Positions 16,754 to 26,294 of a DNA stretch of 64,000 nt are shown here, one piece after another. Where the stretch lies: NCBI RefSeq assembly GCF_002868735.1, contig NZ_CP025612.1, positions 1,054,001 to 1,118,000 of the forward strand. Reading direction: 5' to 3'. The notes beneath the pieces are model-generated. The model had not been told where the DNA came from. It saw nothing but the letters and a program-made list of their open reading frames with translations, and did no database searches. This DNA is from Niveispirillum cyanobacteriorum (GTDB taxonomy: Bacteria; Pseudomonadota; Alphaproteobacteria; Azospirillales; Azospirillaceae). The translations under genes and the position numbers were made by a program. Numbering within the stretch: position 1 is the stretch's first letter; the number at the start of each line of letters is the position of its first letter.

Positions 16754-18354
16754 AGAGCTTCCGTCAGACGCAATCGGCCCTGCATACTTGGACCGGCCTG
16801 CTGGTCGGCTGGGTGCTGTTCCTGATCTTCATCGCGGGCACTGTCAGTTTCTGGCGGGAAGAGACCAGCCGCTGGATGCGGCCGGAACTGTCCGTCACGT
16901 CGGAAATGCGCACGCCGGACGATGAGCGGCGGATGGTGGAGGGGGCCCTGGCAGCATTGGCCATCCGCGCCCCCGATGCCACCGCCTGGTCGATCAGTCT
17001 GCCTGGTCCGCGTGGCGTCGGCGTTCAGGGTGTGTGGACCGAACGCTCGCCACCTGAGGAGCCACGCCGTCCTTTCCGCTGGCCCGACGCCACCAACAGC
17101 CTGTGGGTGGATGGTGATGGTCAGCCCGTGGCGGTGCGGGAAACACGCGGTGGTGATTTCTGGTACCGCCTGCATTTCGACCTGCATTACATGCCTGTGA
17201 TCTGGGCCCGCTGGTTCGTGGGGTTCTGTTCGATGGTAATGTTGATCGCGATCGTCACCGGTATCATCACGCACAAGAAAATCTTTCGGGAATTCTTCAC
17301 CTTCCGGCCCGGCAAGGCCCAACGTAGCTGGCTGGACGGCCACAATGCCACGGCCGTGCTGGCCCTGCCCTTCCACCTGATGATCACCTATACCGGGCTG
17401 GTCACGCTGATGTCCCTCTATATGCCGTGGGGGTTGCTAGCCAATTTCGACGACCGCGCAGCGGCCTTCGCCGCCACCCAGCCCAATGTGCCGCCGGCCC
17501 AATATGCCGCCACGCCGGTGCCGATGGCGCCGATGGGCGCGATGCTGGACCAGGCGCGGCAGACCTGGGGTGGCGTTGGCCCCGGCAGCATCCGCATAAG
17601 CAATCCCGGCGATGCCTCGGCCCGCGTGACTATGGGCCGCGATCTCAGCCACACCATCCTGGATGACGGGGAACCGCTGGTTTTCGACGGGGTGACGGGC
17701 GTGCTGCTGGGCAAGGCGCCCGTCACTGGGGCTGGCACCGCCACCCGCGATGCCATGGTCGGAATCCATGCCGGCCGCTTCTCCCCCATCTCCGTGCGTT
17801 GGCTCTATTTCCTGTCAGGATTGGCGGGCACGGTGATGGTCGGCACAGGGCTGGTGATGTGGACAGCCAAACGGCGGGAAAAGCTGCCCAATCCGGCTAG
17901 GCCGCATATCGGCTTCCGGCTGGTGGAGCGGCTGAATGTCAGTGCGGTGGCGGGATTGCCGCTGAGCATGGTTACTATGCTCTGGGCCAATCGGCTGCTG
18001 CCCGTGGGCATGGAGGGGCGCTGGCATGGGGAGGTGAACATAATGTTCATCGCCTGGGGCCTGGCCCTGGCCTATGCCTTCCTGCGCCCGCCCAAGCGTG
18101 GCTGGGTACATCTTTTCGGCCTGACAGGGGCAGCGCTTGTGATCCTGCCCATCTTTGACCAGTTCTCGGGCCAGGGAATGTGGCAACACTTGAACCATGG
18201 CGACGCCACACGTTTCTGGACTGATATCACCTTCATGGCCCTGGGCCTGTCGCTCGCCGCCATCGCCGTGAAGGTCCATCGTCACAAACCGCGCATCGCC
18301 CCCGCGAGTGTCCGCGCGCCGAAGGAGGCGGCCATGGCCGTGGCAGGGGAATGA
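16750..18354 (+). CDS. PepSY-associated transmembrane protein of iron operon
   Basis: A 534-residue inner-membrane protein. The start at 16750 follows from the ATGA overlap with the DUF3649 gene. 'TWTGLLVGWVLFLIFIAGTVSFWREE' is the first PepSY_TM helix. A large periplasmic loop follows, then 'HFDLHYMP..WARWFVGFCSMVMLIAIVTGI' and four or more C-terminal helices. His residues in HTWTG, HFDLHY, HNATAVLALPFHL and HAGRF fit haem ligation. Presumed role: reduction of ferric siderophore in the periplasm. It is longer than the stand-alone PepSY protein at 12897 and has extra C-terminal helices, as is usual for the DUF3649/DUF3325-linked form. Its stop overlaps the DUF3325 start. Confidence 0.88.
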   Translation: MKSFRQTQSALHTWTGLLVGWVLFLIFIAGTVSFWREETSRWMRPELSVTSEMRTPDDERRMVEGALAALAIRAPDATAWSISLPGPRGVGVQGVWTERSPPEEPRRPFRWPDATNSLWVDGDGQPVAVRETRGGDFWYRLHFDLHYMPVIWARWFVGFCSMVMLIAIVTGIITHKKIFREFFTFRPGKAQRSWLDGHNATAVLALPFHLMITYTGLVTLMSLYMPWGLLANFDDRAAAFAATQPNVPPAQYAATPVPMAPMGAMLDQARQTWGGVGPGSIRISNPGDASARVTMGRDLSHTILDDGEPLVFDGVTGVLLGKAPVTGAGTATRDAMVGIHAGRFSPISVRWLYFLSGLAGTVMVGTGLVMWTAKRREKLPNPARPHIGFRLVERLNVSAVAGLPLSMVTMLWANRLLPVGMEGRWHGEVNIMFIAWGLALAYAFLRPPKRGWVHLFGLTGAALVILPIFDQFSGQGMWQHLNHGDATRFWTDITFMALGLSLAAIAVKVHRHKPRIAPASVRAPKEAAMAVAGE

Positions 18355-18626
18355 GCCTGATATCCTGGCTGCTGGCGCTGGCCGGCTTCGCCTGTCTGGC
18401 ACTGGCCATGGAAGACCATCACCATTGGCTGCTGGGTCGCCGCCCCTTCAAACGGCAGGCCTTCACCCTGCGCCTGCTGGGCTGGTTGCTGCTGGCGCTG
18501 TCTTGGGGGGCCGCCGCCACATCATGGGGACCGGCACTGGGCAGCATCGCCTGGTGCGGATTGTTGAGCTTCTCCGCAGGCCCCTTGGTGCTGGCCCGCA
18601 CCTACCTGTCCCCAAGGCAGCACTGA
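18351..18626 (+). CDS. DUF3325 small membrane protein of iron operon
   Basis: A 91-residue, mostly hydrophobic protein starting at an ATGA overlap with the PepSY gene. The motif 'LAGFACLALAMEDHHHWLLG' near the N-terminus, with three consecutive His residues, matches the DUF3325 family, which is found almost only next to PepSY iron reductases. Three helices are predicted. It is probably a small subunit or assembly partner of the PepSY protein; the His cluster could hold haem or metal, but this is inference. Confidence 0.82.
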   Translation: MSLISWLLALAGFACLALAMEDHHHWLLGRRPFKRQAFTLRLLGWLLLALSWGAAATSWGPALGSIAWCGLLSFSAGPLVLARTYLSPRQH

Positions 18627-18671
18627 GCCGTGCCTGACCGCCGTTTCAGCACAAAGTCCAAAGGAAATCCA

Positions 18672-20891
18672 ATGTCTCGCCCTCATTCAGGCTACCCATG
18701 CGTATGGGCCGCCACCGCCCTCAGCTTGTCGCTGGCCCTGCTTGCCAGCCCAACGCCGGCTCTGACGGCAACGGACGAGAACGAGCAGTTGCTGAACGAG
18801 ATACTGGTACTGCATCGAACCGAGGGCTATCACGCGCGCGCCGCCAACACAGCCACCAAGCTGCCGCTCTCTCTGCGCGAGACGCCGCAATCGGTCACGG
18901 TGATGACCCGTGAGCGCATCGAGGATTACAATCTGATCACCGTCGCCGACGTGCTGGAACAGACACCGGGCATCACGGTGCAATCCTATGACAGCAACCG
19001 CACCCGCTTCCTGGCCCGCGGCTTCCCCATCACCAATTTCCAGTTCGACGGCGTGCCCACCGTGTTTCAGACCGGCGCCGCCGCCAATTCGGTGATGAGC
19101 GACACCTCGATTTATGAGCGGGTAGAGATCGTGCGCGGTGCCACGGGTCTGGTGACCGGTACCGGCGACCCATCCGCCACCATCAACATGGTGCGCAAGC
19201 GGCCGCAGGAGAGCTTTAATGCCAGCACCAGCCTGACCTATGGCAGCTGGAGCTATAAGCGCGCCGAGGCCGATATCGGTGGGCCGCTGCTGGAGAGTGG
19301 CCGTATCCGCGCCCGGCTGGTCGGTACCTATACCGACCGCGAGAGCCATGTCCGCTTCCAGCGCGACAAGTCCCCCAGCCTGTATGGCGTGATCGAGGGT
19401 GATGTGACAGAGACCACCCGCCTGCGCGTCGGCGTGGATTATCTGCGCACCGACAGTCAGGGTGGCTCCTGGGGCGCCTCGCCCCTGTTTTACAGCGACG
19501 GCACCCGCATCCGCACCGACCGCTCCTATAGTGCCGCATCCAAATGGAGCCGGTGGCAGCGCGACAATATCAACCTGTCCGGCTCGCTGGAGCAGTCGAT
19601 CGGGGAATGGGTGGCGCGCCTAGCCTATAACAAGCGCTGGACGGACACGGAAAGCCTGCTCTATGTCGGCTCCAACTCCGGTGCCACCAGCTTCATCAAC
19701 AAGCAGACCGGCCTGGGGTTGGGAAGGTCGGACACCTATGGCGTGGGGGAGACGCGGGAGGATTCGCTGGATGCCTATGCGTCCGGGCCCGTGGAACTGT
19801 TCGGGCGCAGCCATGAACTGGTGTTCGGCACCAATCATTATGATCGCGATTTCGCGTCGATGCATGCCAGCATTACCAGCCGGCCCTATGGCGCCACCTT
19901 CCCCAGCATCTATACCTGGAATGGCGATATCGGCATGCCCACCGTGCAGAATCTGGGCATTCCCCGCACCCTGGAACATTCCACCGAAAGCGGCGTCTAT
20001 GGCGCCATCCGCCTGAACCCGATGGACGGGGTCAAAATCATCGCCGGTGCCCGCTATTCGGATTTCGAAACGGAAACGGAGAATTTCTCCACCACCGGCG
20101 TGCGGACATCCATCACCGCCGTCAATGCCGACACCAAACTCAGCCCCTATCTGGGCATGGTCATTGATCTGACGGACGAAATTTCCGCCTTTGCCTCCTA
20201 CGGTCAGGTCTTCCGCCCGCAAAGCCAGCGCGACCGCGACAATGAGCAGCTCGCCCCCCTGACCGGTGCCAATTACGAGGCTGGGTTGAAGGGGGAGTTC
20301 TTCGACAAGCGGCTCTACGCCGCGCTGAACGGCTTCCATATGCAGCAGGACAATGTGGCGGAACTGGACCCTACCGCTACGCCCGGCATGCTGCCTGACG
20401 GGGCCGATGCCTATCGCGCCGTCAAGGGCGTGGAGACCTGGGGGGCCGAGGCCGAGGTTTCCGGTTCCATCACCCCGCAATGGCGCCTGACCGGCGGCTA
20501 TACCTATGCCCGCAGCGAGGATCAGATGGGGGCGCGGACGTTCACCGTGAGCCCGGCCCACATGCTGCGCCTGTTCAGCAATTACCGGCAGGGCGATTAC
20601 AGCGTCGGTGGTGGTCTGACCTGGCAGAGCGAGATCTACCAGAACCAGGCCATCCCCACGGGCCGCTTCAACGTCAATGGAACGCCGATCACGGCTCAGG
20701 GCCGGGTCACCCAAGGGGCCTATGTCCTGGCGGACCTGATGGCCCGATATCAGGTCGGCGAGCAGGTCAGCGTCGGCGTGAACGCCACCAACATCTTCGA
20801 CAGGAAGTATTACCGCAATGTCGGCTATTTCAATGCCGGCTTCTGGGGTCAGCCCCGGCGCGTGCTGGTCAACCTGCGCGCATCAATATGA
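18672..20891 (+). CDS. TonB-dependent siderophore receptor, last gene of iron operon
   Basis: A 739-residue receptor. The start at 18672 is favoured by AAGGAA 5 bases upstream; the product has a signal peptide ending TPALT or nearby. The plug shows 'LPLSLRETPQSVTVMTRERI', ARGFPITNFQFDGVP and EIVRGATGLVTGTGDPSA, features of the FoxA/FpvA/FhuE group. The final residues are LVNLRASI, lacking a terminal Phe, which is tolerated in some receptors. It follows DUF3325 by 45 bases with no visible terminator, so one transcript probably carries both receptors; they may take up two different siderophores with a shared reductase. Confidence 0.92.
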   Translation: MSRPHSGYPCVWAATALSLSLALLASPTPALTATDENEQLLNEILVLHRTEGYHARAANTATKLPLSLRETPQSVTVMTRERIEDYNLITVADVLEQTPGITVQSYDSNRTRFLARGFPITNFQFDGVPTVFQTGAAANSVMSDTSIYERVEIVRGATGLVTGTGDPSATINMVRKRPQESFNASTSLTYGSWSYKRAEADIGGPLLESGRIRARLVGTYTDRESHVRFQRDKSPSLYGVIEGDVTETTRLRVGVDYLRTDSQGGSWGASPLFYSDGTRIRTDRSYSAASKWSRWQRDNINLSGSLEQSIGEWVARLAYNKRWTDTESLLYVGSNSGATSFINKQTGLGLGRSDTYGVGETREDSLDAYASGPVELFGRSHELVFGTNHYDRDFASMHASITSRPYGATFPSIYTWNGDIGMPTVQNLGIPRTLEHSTESGVYGAIRLNPMDGVKIIAGARYSDFETETENFSTTGVRTSITAVNADTKLSPYLGMVIDLTDEISAFASYGQVFRPQSQRDRDNEQLAPLTGANYEAGLKGEFFDKRLYAALNGFHMQQDNVAELDPTATPGMLPDGADAYRAVKGVETWGAEAEVSGSITPQWRLTGGYTYARSEDQMGARTFTVSPAHMLRLFSNYRQGDYSVGGGLTWQSEIYQNQAIPTGRFNVNGTPITAQGRVTQGAYVLADLMARYQVGEQVSVGVNATNIFDRKYYRNVGYFNAGFWGQPRRVLVNLRASI

Positions 20892-20936
20892 GCAGGGTGT
20901 TGAATGTGGAGAAGGAGTGGTAATGCCAGTGCCGCA

Positions 20937-21401
20937 TCACATGATCGTGCCCTTGCTCAACGTCGTACCCGTACAGTCCTGAACCACCGTCTCGACATGT
21001 TCCCAAATCTCGAATTCGGGAAACCGGGAGCGCAGCCAGTCCAGGCCGTCCGGCAGCCCTGCCGCAATCAGGCCCGGAATGCCGAACACCTTCTCCACGC
21101 TCAACGCCGCCATCCGCGCATAGGCGGATGGCGGCACGATATTGACCATGGCATCGACCTGTGATCGGACCGTGCCCCCTGCGCCGTCGACCAGCCATTG
21201 CTTGGTCGCCCTGGCGACGCCATCGGCCTGTTCCAGCGCCGCATCATCCATGAAGACCCGCAGCACCATGAAGCGCTGGCCGCGCGCGAACCAAAGGTTC
21301 CATTGGGCCAGATGCGCCAGATAATCGTCCAGCGACGCGGGCCCATGATAGACGGCGATGGCCAATGGCCAGATCGCCGTGATTGTGCGAATGGGCATCA
21401 T
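20937..21401 (-). CDS. Unrecognised 154-residue protein coupled to a decayed receptor
   Basis: I do not recognise this family. The frame is uninterrupted, has good coding character and no signal peptide. Its sequence is rich in Trp, Ala and Leu (AIWPLAIAVYHGPASLDDYL, WNLWFARGQRFMVLRVFMDD). Its start sits in TGATGATG, where the upstream receptor's TGA overlaps its ATG by one base, so it was translated in step with that receptor before the receptor decayed. It converges with the receptor gene ending at 20891. A small partner of a TonB receptor is the natural inference. An alternative is a regulatory STAS-like domain, but I see no clear motif. Confidence 0.65.
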   Translation of the reverse strand: MMPIRTITAIWPLAIAVYHGPASLDDYLAHLAQWNLWFARGQRFMVLRVFMDDAALEQADGVARATKQWLVDGAGGTVRSQVDAMVNIVPPSAYARMAALSVEKVFGIPGLIAAGLPDGLDWLRSRFPEFEIWEHVETVVQDCTGTTLSKGTIM

Positions 21402-23379
21402 CAGAAAGTCACCTTCACACCCGCCATGAAGGTACGCGGCTGGACAAGAACCGAACTGTCATAATCCGGTTCCGAACCGCTGCCGCCAGCGGGCACGACA
21501 CCGGGATAGCGGGCAATGGCCGCGCGGCTGTCGAACAGGTTCTTCAGCGAACCGAACAGCCGGAACCGGCCAAGATCATAAGATGCCTGGATATCAGCGA
21601 TGATAAGGTCGTCGGTTCGGCCGCGCGGACGGTTGTTGACATCCGTGAAGTGGGCACCGGTGTAGGTAAGGGCGCCCAACGCTGTGAGGTCGCCACGCCG
21701 CCATTCCACGCTACCGCCCGCCGTGACATCCGGGGCCGACAGCAGATTGTTCCCCTTCAGGCCGGAACCTGGATAATGCGTGATCCGGGTCCGCAACAGG
21801 CCAAGCTGGGCACGCGCCGTAACGCCATCCACAACAGCGCCCTCGATACCCAGCTCCGCGCCTGACGTCTAGACACGCGGGGCATTGCGCACCACGAAAG
21901 CTTCATCATGGGTATTTTCGGGCGTCAGGTCGAACGGCAACTGCATATTGCGGTACCGGGAATGGAACAGGTTCTGTGTTGTCCTGATCTTCCCGACCGC
22001 CCATTTCTGGCGACCGAACAGTTCCGCCGTCCACACATATTCAAGACCATATTTATAGTTCACGATGGGGATGGCGAAGGAGATGCCGCCGCCACCAGCA
22101 TTATATCCGCGCGAAATCTGCGCACCCCAGGTCATCTGATCATCCGGGTGCCAGGTCACCCCCAGCTTGGGCAGCAGTACATCATATGTCGCGTCAGAGC
22201 TGACGCGGGGATGGGACCGGCAGCATCGCCGCCGGTACGTTCACGCTCCTCGCGCTCGTACCGAAGCCCCGCCGTCAGGTCGAGCGTGTCGCCAACTGGC
22301 AGCACACCCTCAACTAGGCCGCAGCCGTATCGGCATTATCCTGAAAATTCTGAGCCGCAATGAACTCGATGAACTCATGCGGACGCGCCCGGTACAGATT
22401 GAGACTGTTAGCCAGCGATTTATCATCTGCGGCCTCGTACCGCTGGCGTGGTTCGACCATGTATTCGTCGGTGCTGATGTGGGCGTTGGAACTGTTGGGA
22501 ACGGCCCGGCGTCGGAAACGGAAATTGGTGTAGGAGGTGGAAATCTCGACCCTGTAGCCATCTGCCAAGGGTATCCCCGCCTCCAAGCCCAGGCTGTTCG
22601 TGTGTGGCTCGTGCACCAGTTGCTGCGGAAAATTGGAACGGCGGTTGGCAAAGGGCCTGACAATGATCTTCCCATTGAGGCCGCGATGATCGACATGCGC
22701 GCCCGTGACCAGTAACCGGCGATCAGGATCGGAGGGTGCTTTGAACAGCAACTTGCCGCGTAGCGAGGTTGATTTCACCCGGCCAGGGTCGCTCACCCCC
22801 TGATAGCTATCATCGTTGGTTACGGACTCACGCTGATAACGATCTGCGGAGAGGCGCGGGGCGACTCTGTCAGCCTCCAGCGGCAGATTGATCATCACCG
22901 ACGCCCGCCGTTGATCATGGTTGCCGGCTGCAATCTGGGCCGTCCCTTCCTGCACGAAGGCCGGGGCCTTCGTGTCCACCACCACCGTGCCGGCAATGGC
23001 ATTGCGCCCAACCAGCTTGCTTTGCGGATCGCGCAGAACCTCGATACGCTCGACATCCCACAGGCAAATATCGCCGAACACACTTCGTTGTAACTGGCAG
23101 GCCTGCCATCGACGCGCCAGTTCAGGCGGGCGCGGCTTCGGGCGAAAAGGCATTGGCGTTTTCTGCGGGCCCAGTGCCATCCATACCGCGCACGGTGGGG
23201 GCCTCTCCGGTACCGGTGACCAGGGTGATGTTGGCGATGGTTTCCAGCACATCACGAACGGTATCACGCCCCGCCTGATCCTGAATGTCCTTGGCCGTGA
23301 GGATGACCGCACTCAGGCTGCCGCCCTGGGCGGTCATCCCACAACAGATTGCCATGGCACCAGATGGGCTGGCGCGCAT
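21401..23379 (-). pseudogene. Decayed TonB-dependent receptor
   Basis: Coding signal for one receptor is spread over several frames. The plug begins near 23330 (VILTAKDIQDQAGRDTVRDV) without a signal peptide or TonB box. It shifts frame near 23110 and continues as DVERIEVLRDPQSKLVGRNA down to a stop at 22314. Further barrel pieces follow (LDLTAGLRYERE near 22270). The C-terminal part at 22159-21401 is broken by one in-frame TAG near 21869 (FVVRNAPRV stop TSGAELG) and ends FMAGVKVTF. At least two frameshifts, one nonsense codon and 5' truncation make it non-functional. The intact terminus and following coupled ORF suggest recent decay. Confidence 0.88.
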
Positions 23380-23922
23380 GGCGGTGCTGGATTATGCCCG
23401 CTTTGCCGGCGACCAACCACCGGTTGGCTATATCCGGCTGGGCCTGTGTACCCGCTCCACCGCACCGATCAGCCGCCGTTCACCCCAAGGTACCCTGTAC
23501 GGTGTGGTGCGGCCTGGATAAGTGATTATTTTCCCACCGGACGAGGGCGCACCCGTTCGGTGGGACCGCTGCCGGATGGTCGCCATCGGCATTGACCCGG
23601 AAGGGCTTTATGAACGGCTGAACCTTCTCGATGCCAGCCGTTTGCAGTCATCGGTGGCGTTACGGATTCATCGCGATCCCTTGATGACCACCATCATGAC
23701 CGCTCTTTAGCATGAAAGCGCGGTAAACTGGCGTTCCGGGACGCAACCGGCCTGCCGCCGCACCAATTCCTCACCCAGGCCAGGATGGCACAGGCCGAAG
23801 CCCTGTTGCGCGACGGCGTATCCGTGACGGCAACAGCGGTCGGATACACAAACCCCAGCAAGTTCAGCGCAGCCTATCAGCGCTATCGGGGCACGAAGCC
23901 GTCCCGCTGCCGGCAGACATGA
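23352..23922 (+). pseudogene. Decayed AraC-family regulator
   Basis: Two recognisable pieces in different frames. The first has VIIFPPDEGAPVRWDR followed by RMVAIGIDPEGLYERL, the end of an effector-binding domain, with in-frame stops at 23519-23521 and 23708-23710. The second stop is in MTAL-stop-HESA where a Trp is expected. The second piece (23725-23922) reads LAFRDATGLPPHQFLTQARM and ends SKFSAAYQRYRGTKPSRCRQT, the second helix-turn-helix of AraC proteins. The stretch joining them has been deleted. It is divergent from, and joined to, the truncated receptor, which it presumably once controlled. The 5' boundary is uncertain. Confidence 0.82.
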
Positions 23923-24033
23923 GACGTTGGCACGCAGGATCGAGGAGCACCTTACGCCGGACAATTTGGTGATAGGGGATCGCTGATCGCGGCCTTGGCA
24001 GCCACAGTCCGGCGCTTGCAGTTTGTTAAATAG

Positions 24034-24048
24034 TTACGTTATAACATA
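24034..24048. promoter_or_regulatory. Zur-like box upstream of the COG0523 GTPase gene
   Basis: Reverse complement TATGTTATAACGTAA. It shares the 12-base core ATGTTATAACGT with the site at 29246-29260 and closely resembles the one at 28806-28820. It lies 36 bases before the GTPase ATG. Zinc-uptake repressor sites in proteobacteria carry GTTATA/TATAAC arms, which supports the assignment. The rest of 23923-24084 holds nothing else I recognise. Confidence 0.7.
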
Positions 24049-24084
24049 GCACATCTTAGGCAATGCTCAGCGAAGAAGCGCCCC

Positions 24085-25302
24085 ATGTCCGATACCCGCC
24101 TTCCCGTCACTGTCCTGTCCGGCTTCCTGGGCGCTGGCAAGACGACCTTGCTGAACCATGTCCTGAACAATCGCGAGGGGCGGCGCGTCGCCGTCATTGT
24201 GAATGACATGAGCGAGGTGAATATCGACGCCGACCTGATCCGCGCCGGTGGCAGCGACCTTTCGCGCACGGATGAGAAACTGGTGGAGATGAGCAATGGC
24301 TGCATCTGCTGCACCTTGCGCGACGACCTGTTGCAGGAGGTGCGGCGGCTGGCGGCGGCGGGGCGTTTCGATTACCTGCTGATCGAAAGCACGGGCATTG
24401 CCGAGCCCTTGCCCATCGCCGCCACCTTCGACTTCCGCGACGAGGACGGGCAAAGCCTGTCGGATGTGGCGCGGCTGGACACGATGGTGACGGTGGTCGA
24501 CGCCGTGAACCTGCTGCGCGACTATGGCTCCACTGATTTCCTGCGCGATCGCGGTGAATCCCTCGGTGAAGACGATAACCGCACTCTGGTCGATCTGCTG
24601 GTTGATCAGATCGAATTCGCCGACGTCATCCTGCTGAACAAGCTGGATACCGCCACCCCGGAACAGGCGGATATCGCGCGCAAGATCATCCGCTCTTTGA
24701 ATCCCGACGCTGACCTGATCGAAACGGCGCAGAGCCGGGTGACCTTGGACCGGGTGCTGGATACCGGACGCTTTGATTACGAAAAGGCCCAGGAGCACCC
24801 GCTCTGGTTCAAGGAACTGCACGGGTTCAAGGATCATAAGCCGGAAACGGAGGAGTATGGTGTTTCTTCGTTCGTCTATCGCGCCCGCCGCCCCTTCCAT
24901 CCCGAAAAGCTGCACCAGTTCTTTCAGGAGGAATGGCCAGGTGTGATCCGCGCCAAGGGCCATTTCTGGCTAGCCACCCGCCCCGACTGGGTGGGCGAGG
25001 TCAGCCAGGCAGGGTCGCTGGTTCGGCATGAAGCCATGGGCTTCTGGTGGGCAGCCGTGCCCAGGAACCGCTGGCCCGACAGCGACGAATACCGACAGAT
25101 GATCCAGCAGAATTGGCATCCGGTCTACGGCGACCGGCGCCAGGAACTGGTGTTCATTGGCACGGGGATGGACGAGGCGGCGATCCGCCGTCGCCTGGAC
25201 AGCGCCTTGGTCGGCGACATCAACGCCCGCGAGATGCAGGTCAATGCCTGGAAGCGTCTGCCCGACCCCTTCCCCCGCTGGAAGCGGCAGGGGGAGGCGT
25301 GA
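24085..25302 (+). CDS. COG0523 (CobW/YciC-like) GTPase, probable zinc metallochaperone
   Basis: A 405-residue G3E-family GTPase. Walker A is GFLGAGKTT near residue 12, the family's metal motif CxCC is in [11 protein letters not shown] near residue 73, ESTGIAEP follows, and NKLD gives guanine specificity. The C-terminal CobW_C domain spans about residues 270-380. Zinc-responsive members (YciC/ZigA/ZagA) are made under zinc starvation and hand scarce zinc to client enzymes. The Zur-like box upstream and the DUF1826 gene directly downstream are both typical of that subgroup. No cobalamin genes are nearby, arguing against CobW itself. Confidence 0.9.
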   Translation: MSDTRLPVTVLSGFLGAGKTTLLNHVLNNREGRRVAVIVNDMSEVNIDADLIRAGGSDLSRTDEKLVEMSNGCICCTLRDDLLQEVRRLAAAGRFDYLLIESTGIAEPLPIAATFDFRDEDGQSLSDVARLDTMVTVVDAVNLLRDYGSTDFLRDRGESLGEDDNRTLVDLLVDQIEFADVILLNKLDTATPEQADIARKIIRSLNPDADLIETAQSRVTLDRVLDTGRFDYEKAQEHPLWFKELHGFKDHKPETEEYGVSSFVYRARRPFHPEKLHQFFQEEWPGVIRAKGHFWLATRPDWVGEVSQAGSLVRHEAMGFWWAAVPRNRWPDSDEYRQMIQQNWHPVYGDRRQELVFIGTGMDEAAIRRRLDSALVGDINAREMQVNAWKRLPDPFPRWKRQGEA

Positions 25303-25303
25303 C

Positions 25304-25948
25304 GTGGCGGTCATCGTGAGCAATCCGCTAGTCCGCGGCGCCGACGCGTCTGTTCTGTCCGACATCCAGAACCCGGATGTCAGCCTTGCTGTCTGGGACC
25401 GATCTCCGCCGCGGTTGCTTCTGGAGGGTATGGCGGGCCTGTGCCCCGGCCATCTGCCGCAGGGGCGGGTGCTGGTCTGGCTACCGGATGCGCCGGCTGC
25501 CCTGTCCGGCATCCTGGCTGAAACACCGATCGGTGCGACCATGCTGGGCCGGTCTTTGGTCGACGATATGCTGATGCTGGTCAAGCGTTTCGCCACGATC
25601 GCCGGCACCGACATTGTCGATATCCGGCTGGACCGGCTGCGCCATGATGCCTGCTGGAAGTTTCACCGTGATCAGGTCCGTCTGCGCCTGCTGACGACAT
25701 ATCGCGGGCCGGCAACCCAGATCGTGCCGCAGACCCATGCGGAACAGGCGCTGCGCGACCAACGCGCCTATCTCGGCCCGCTGGAGGATCTTCCCGACGG
25801 GGCGGTCGCCCTGTTCAAGGGCCTACAGGCTGGCCCTGACACAGGCGTGGTCCATCGCTCCCCGCCCATCTCCGGGACGGGCACCGTCCGGTCCCTGCTC
25901 TGCCTGAACCTACCATCGGACACATCACCCCGGCTTTGGGAACCGTGA
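25304..25948 (+). CDS. DUF1826 protein
   Basis: A 214-residue protein starting with GTG at 25304, with GGGGAGG 6 bases upstream and one base after the GTPase stop. It carries the DUF1826 features: HDACWKFHRDQVRLRLLTTYRGPATQ in mid-protein and HRSPPISGTGTVRSLLCLN near the C-terminus, where His and Cys residues could bind metal. DUF1826 genes are known to travel with zinc-regulated COG0523 GTPases. The arrangement strongly implies co-transcription and a role in low-zinc physiology; its biochemistry is unknown. Confidence 0.85.
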   Translation: MAVIVSNPLVRGADASVLSDIQNPDVSLAVWDRSPPRLLLEGMAGLCPGHLPQGRVLVWLPDAPAALSGILAETPIGATMLGRSLVDDMLMLVKRFATIAGTDIVDIRLDRLRHDACWKFHRDQVRLRLLTTYRGPATQIVPQTHAEQALRDQRAYLGPLEDLPDGAVALFKGLQAGPDTGVVHRSPPISGTGTVRSLLCLNLPSDTSPRLWEP

Positions 25949-25955
25949 CCGGCTG

Positions 25956-26294
25956 TCAGTGGCACCAGAGCGTGCCATCCACACCGGGATGACAGCATTG
26001 GACCGAATTGGCCATTGCGGCGGCGCGGGCGCGGTAAAGGTCCAAGGCCCGTTGCCGCATATCCCGCGTGTCGGTTTCGGCAGTACCACCGGGCACGGGC
26101 GCTTCGGGCGGGGCCTGCTGTTTCAGCTTGGCCTCCATTTCCTTCTGACGGGCCAACGCCTCTTCATACTCGGCGGCCCCACAATCCTGGTTCTGATAAA
26201 GCTTGCCGCAGCTTTCCTGTGCCAGGGCCGGACCGGTGGTCCACAACAGCATGACAGCGACCGCAACCAGCGTCTTAGGATTTCGGGACGACAC
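25956..26294 (-). CDS. Small exported Cys-containing protein of the zinc operon
   Basis: A 112-residue protein. The best start is GTG at 26294 with GGAG 7 bases upstream; it overlaps the end of the DUF3299 gene by 20 bases. The signal peptide VSSRNPKTLVAVAVML ends PALA before QESCGKLYQNQDCG. The mature part has cysteines in ESCGK, QDCGA and, at the C-terminus, QCCHPG and WCH, plus a charged helix (EYEEALARQKEMEAKLKQQ). Cys/His at the ends suggest metal binding or disulfides in the periplasm. It is last in the ABC operon (28777 to 25956). I do not recognise a named family. Confidence 0.7.
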   Translation of the reverse strand: MSSRNPKTLVAVAVMLLWTTGPALAQESCGKLYQNQDCGAAEYEEALARQKEMEAKLKQQAPPEAPVPGGTAETDTRDMRQRALDLYRARAAAMANSVQCCHPGVDGTLWCH

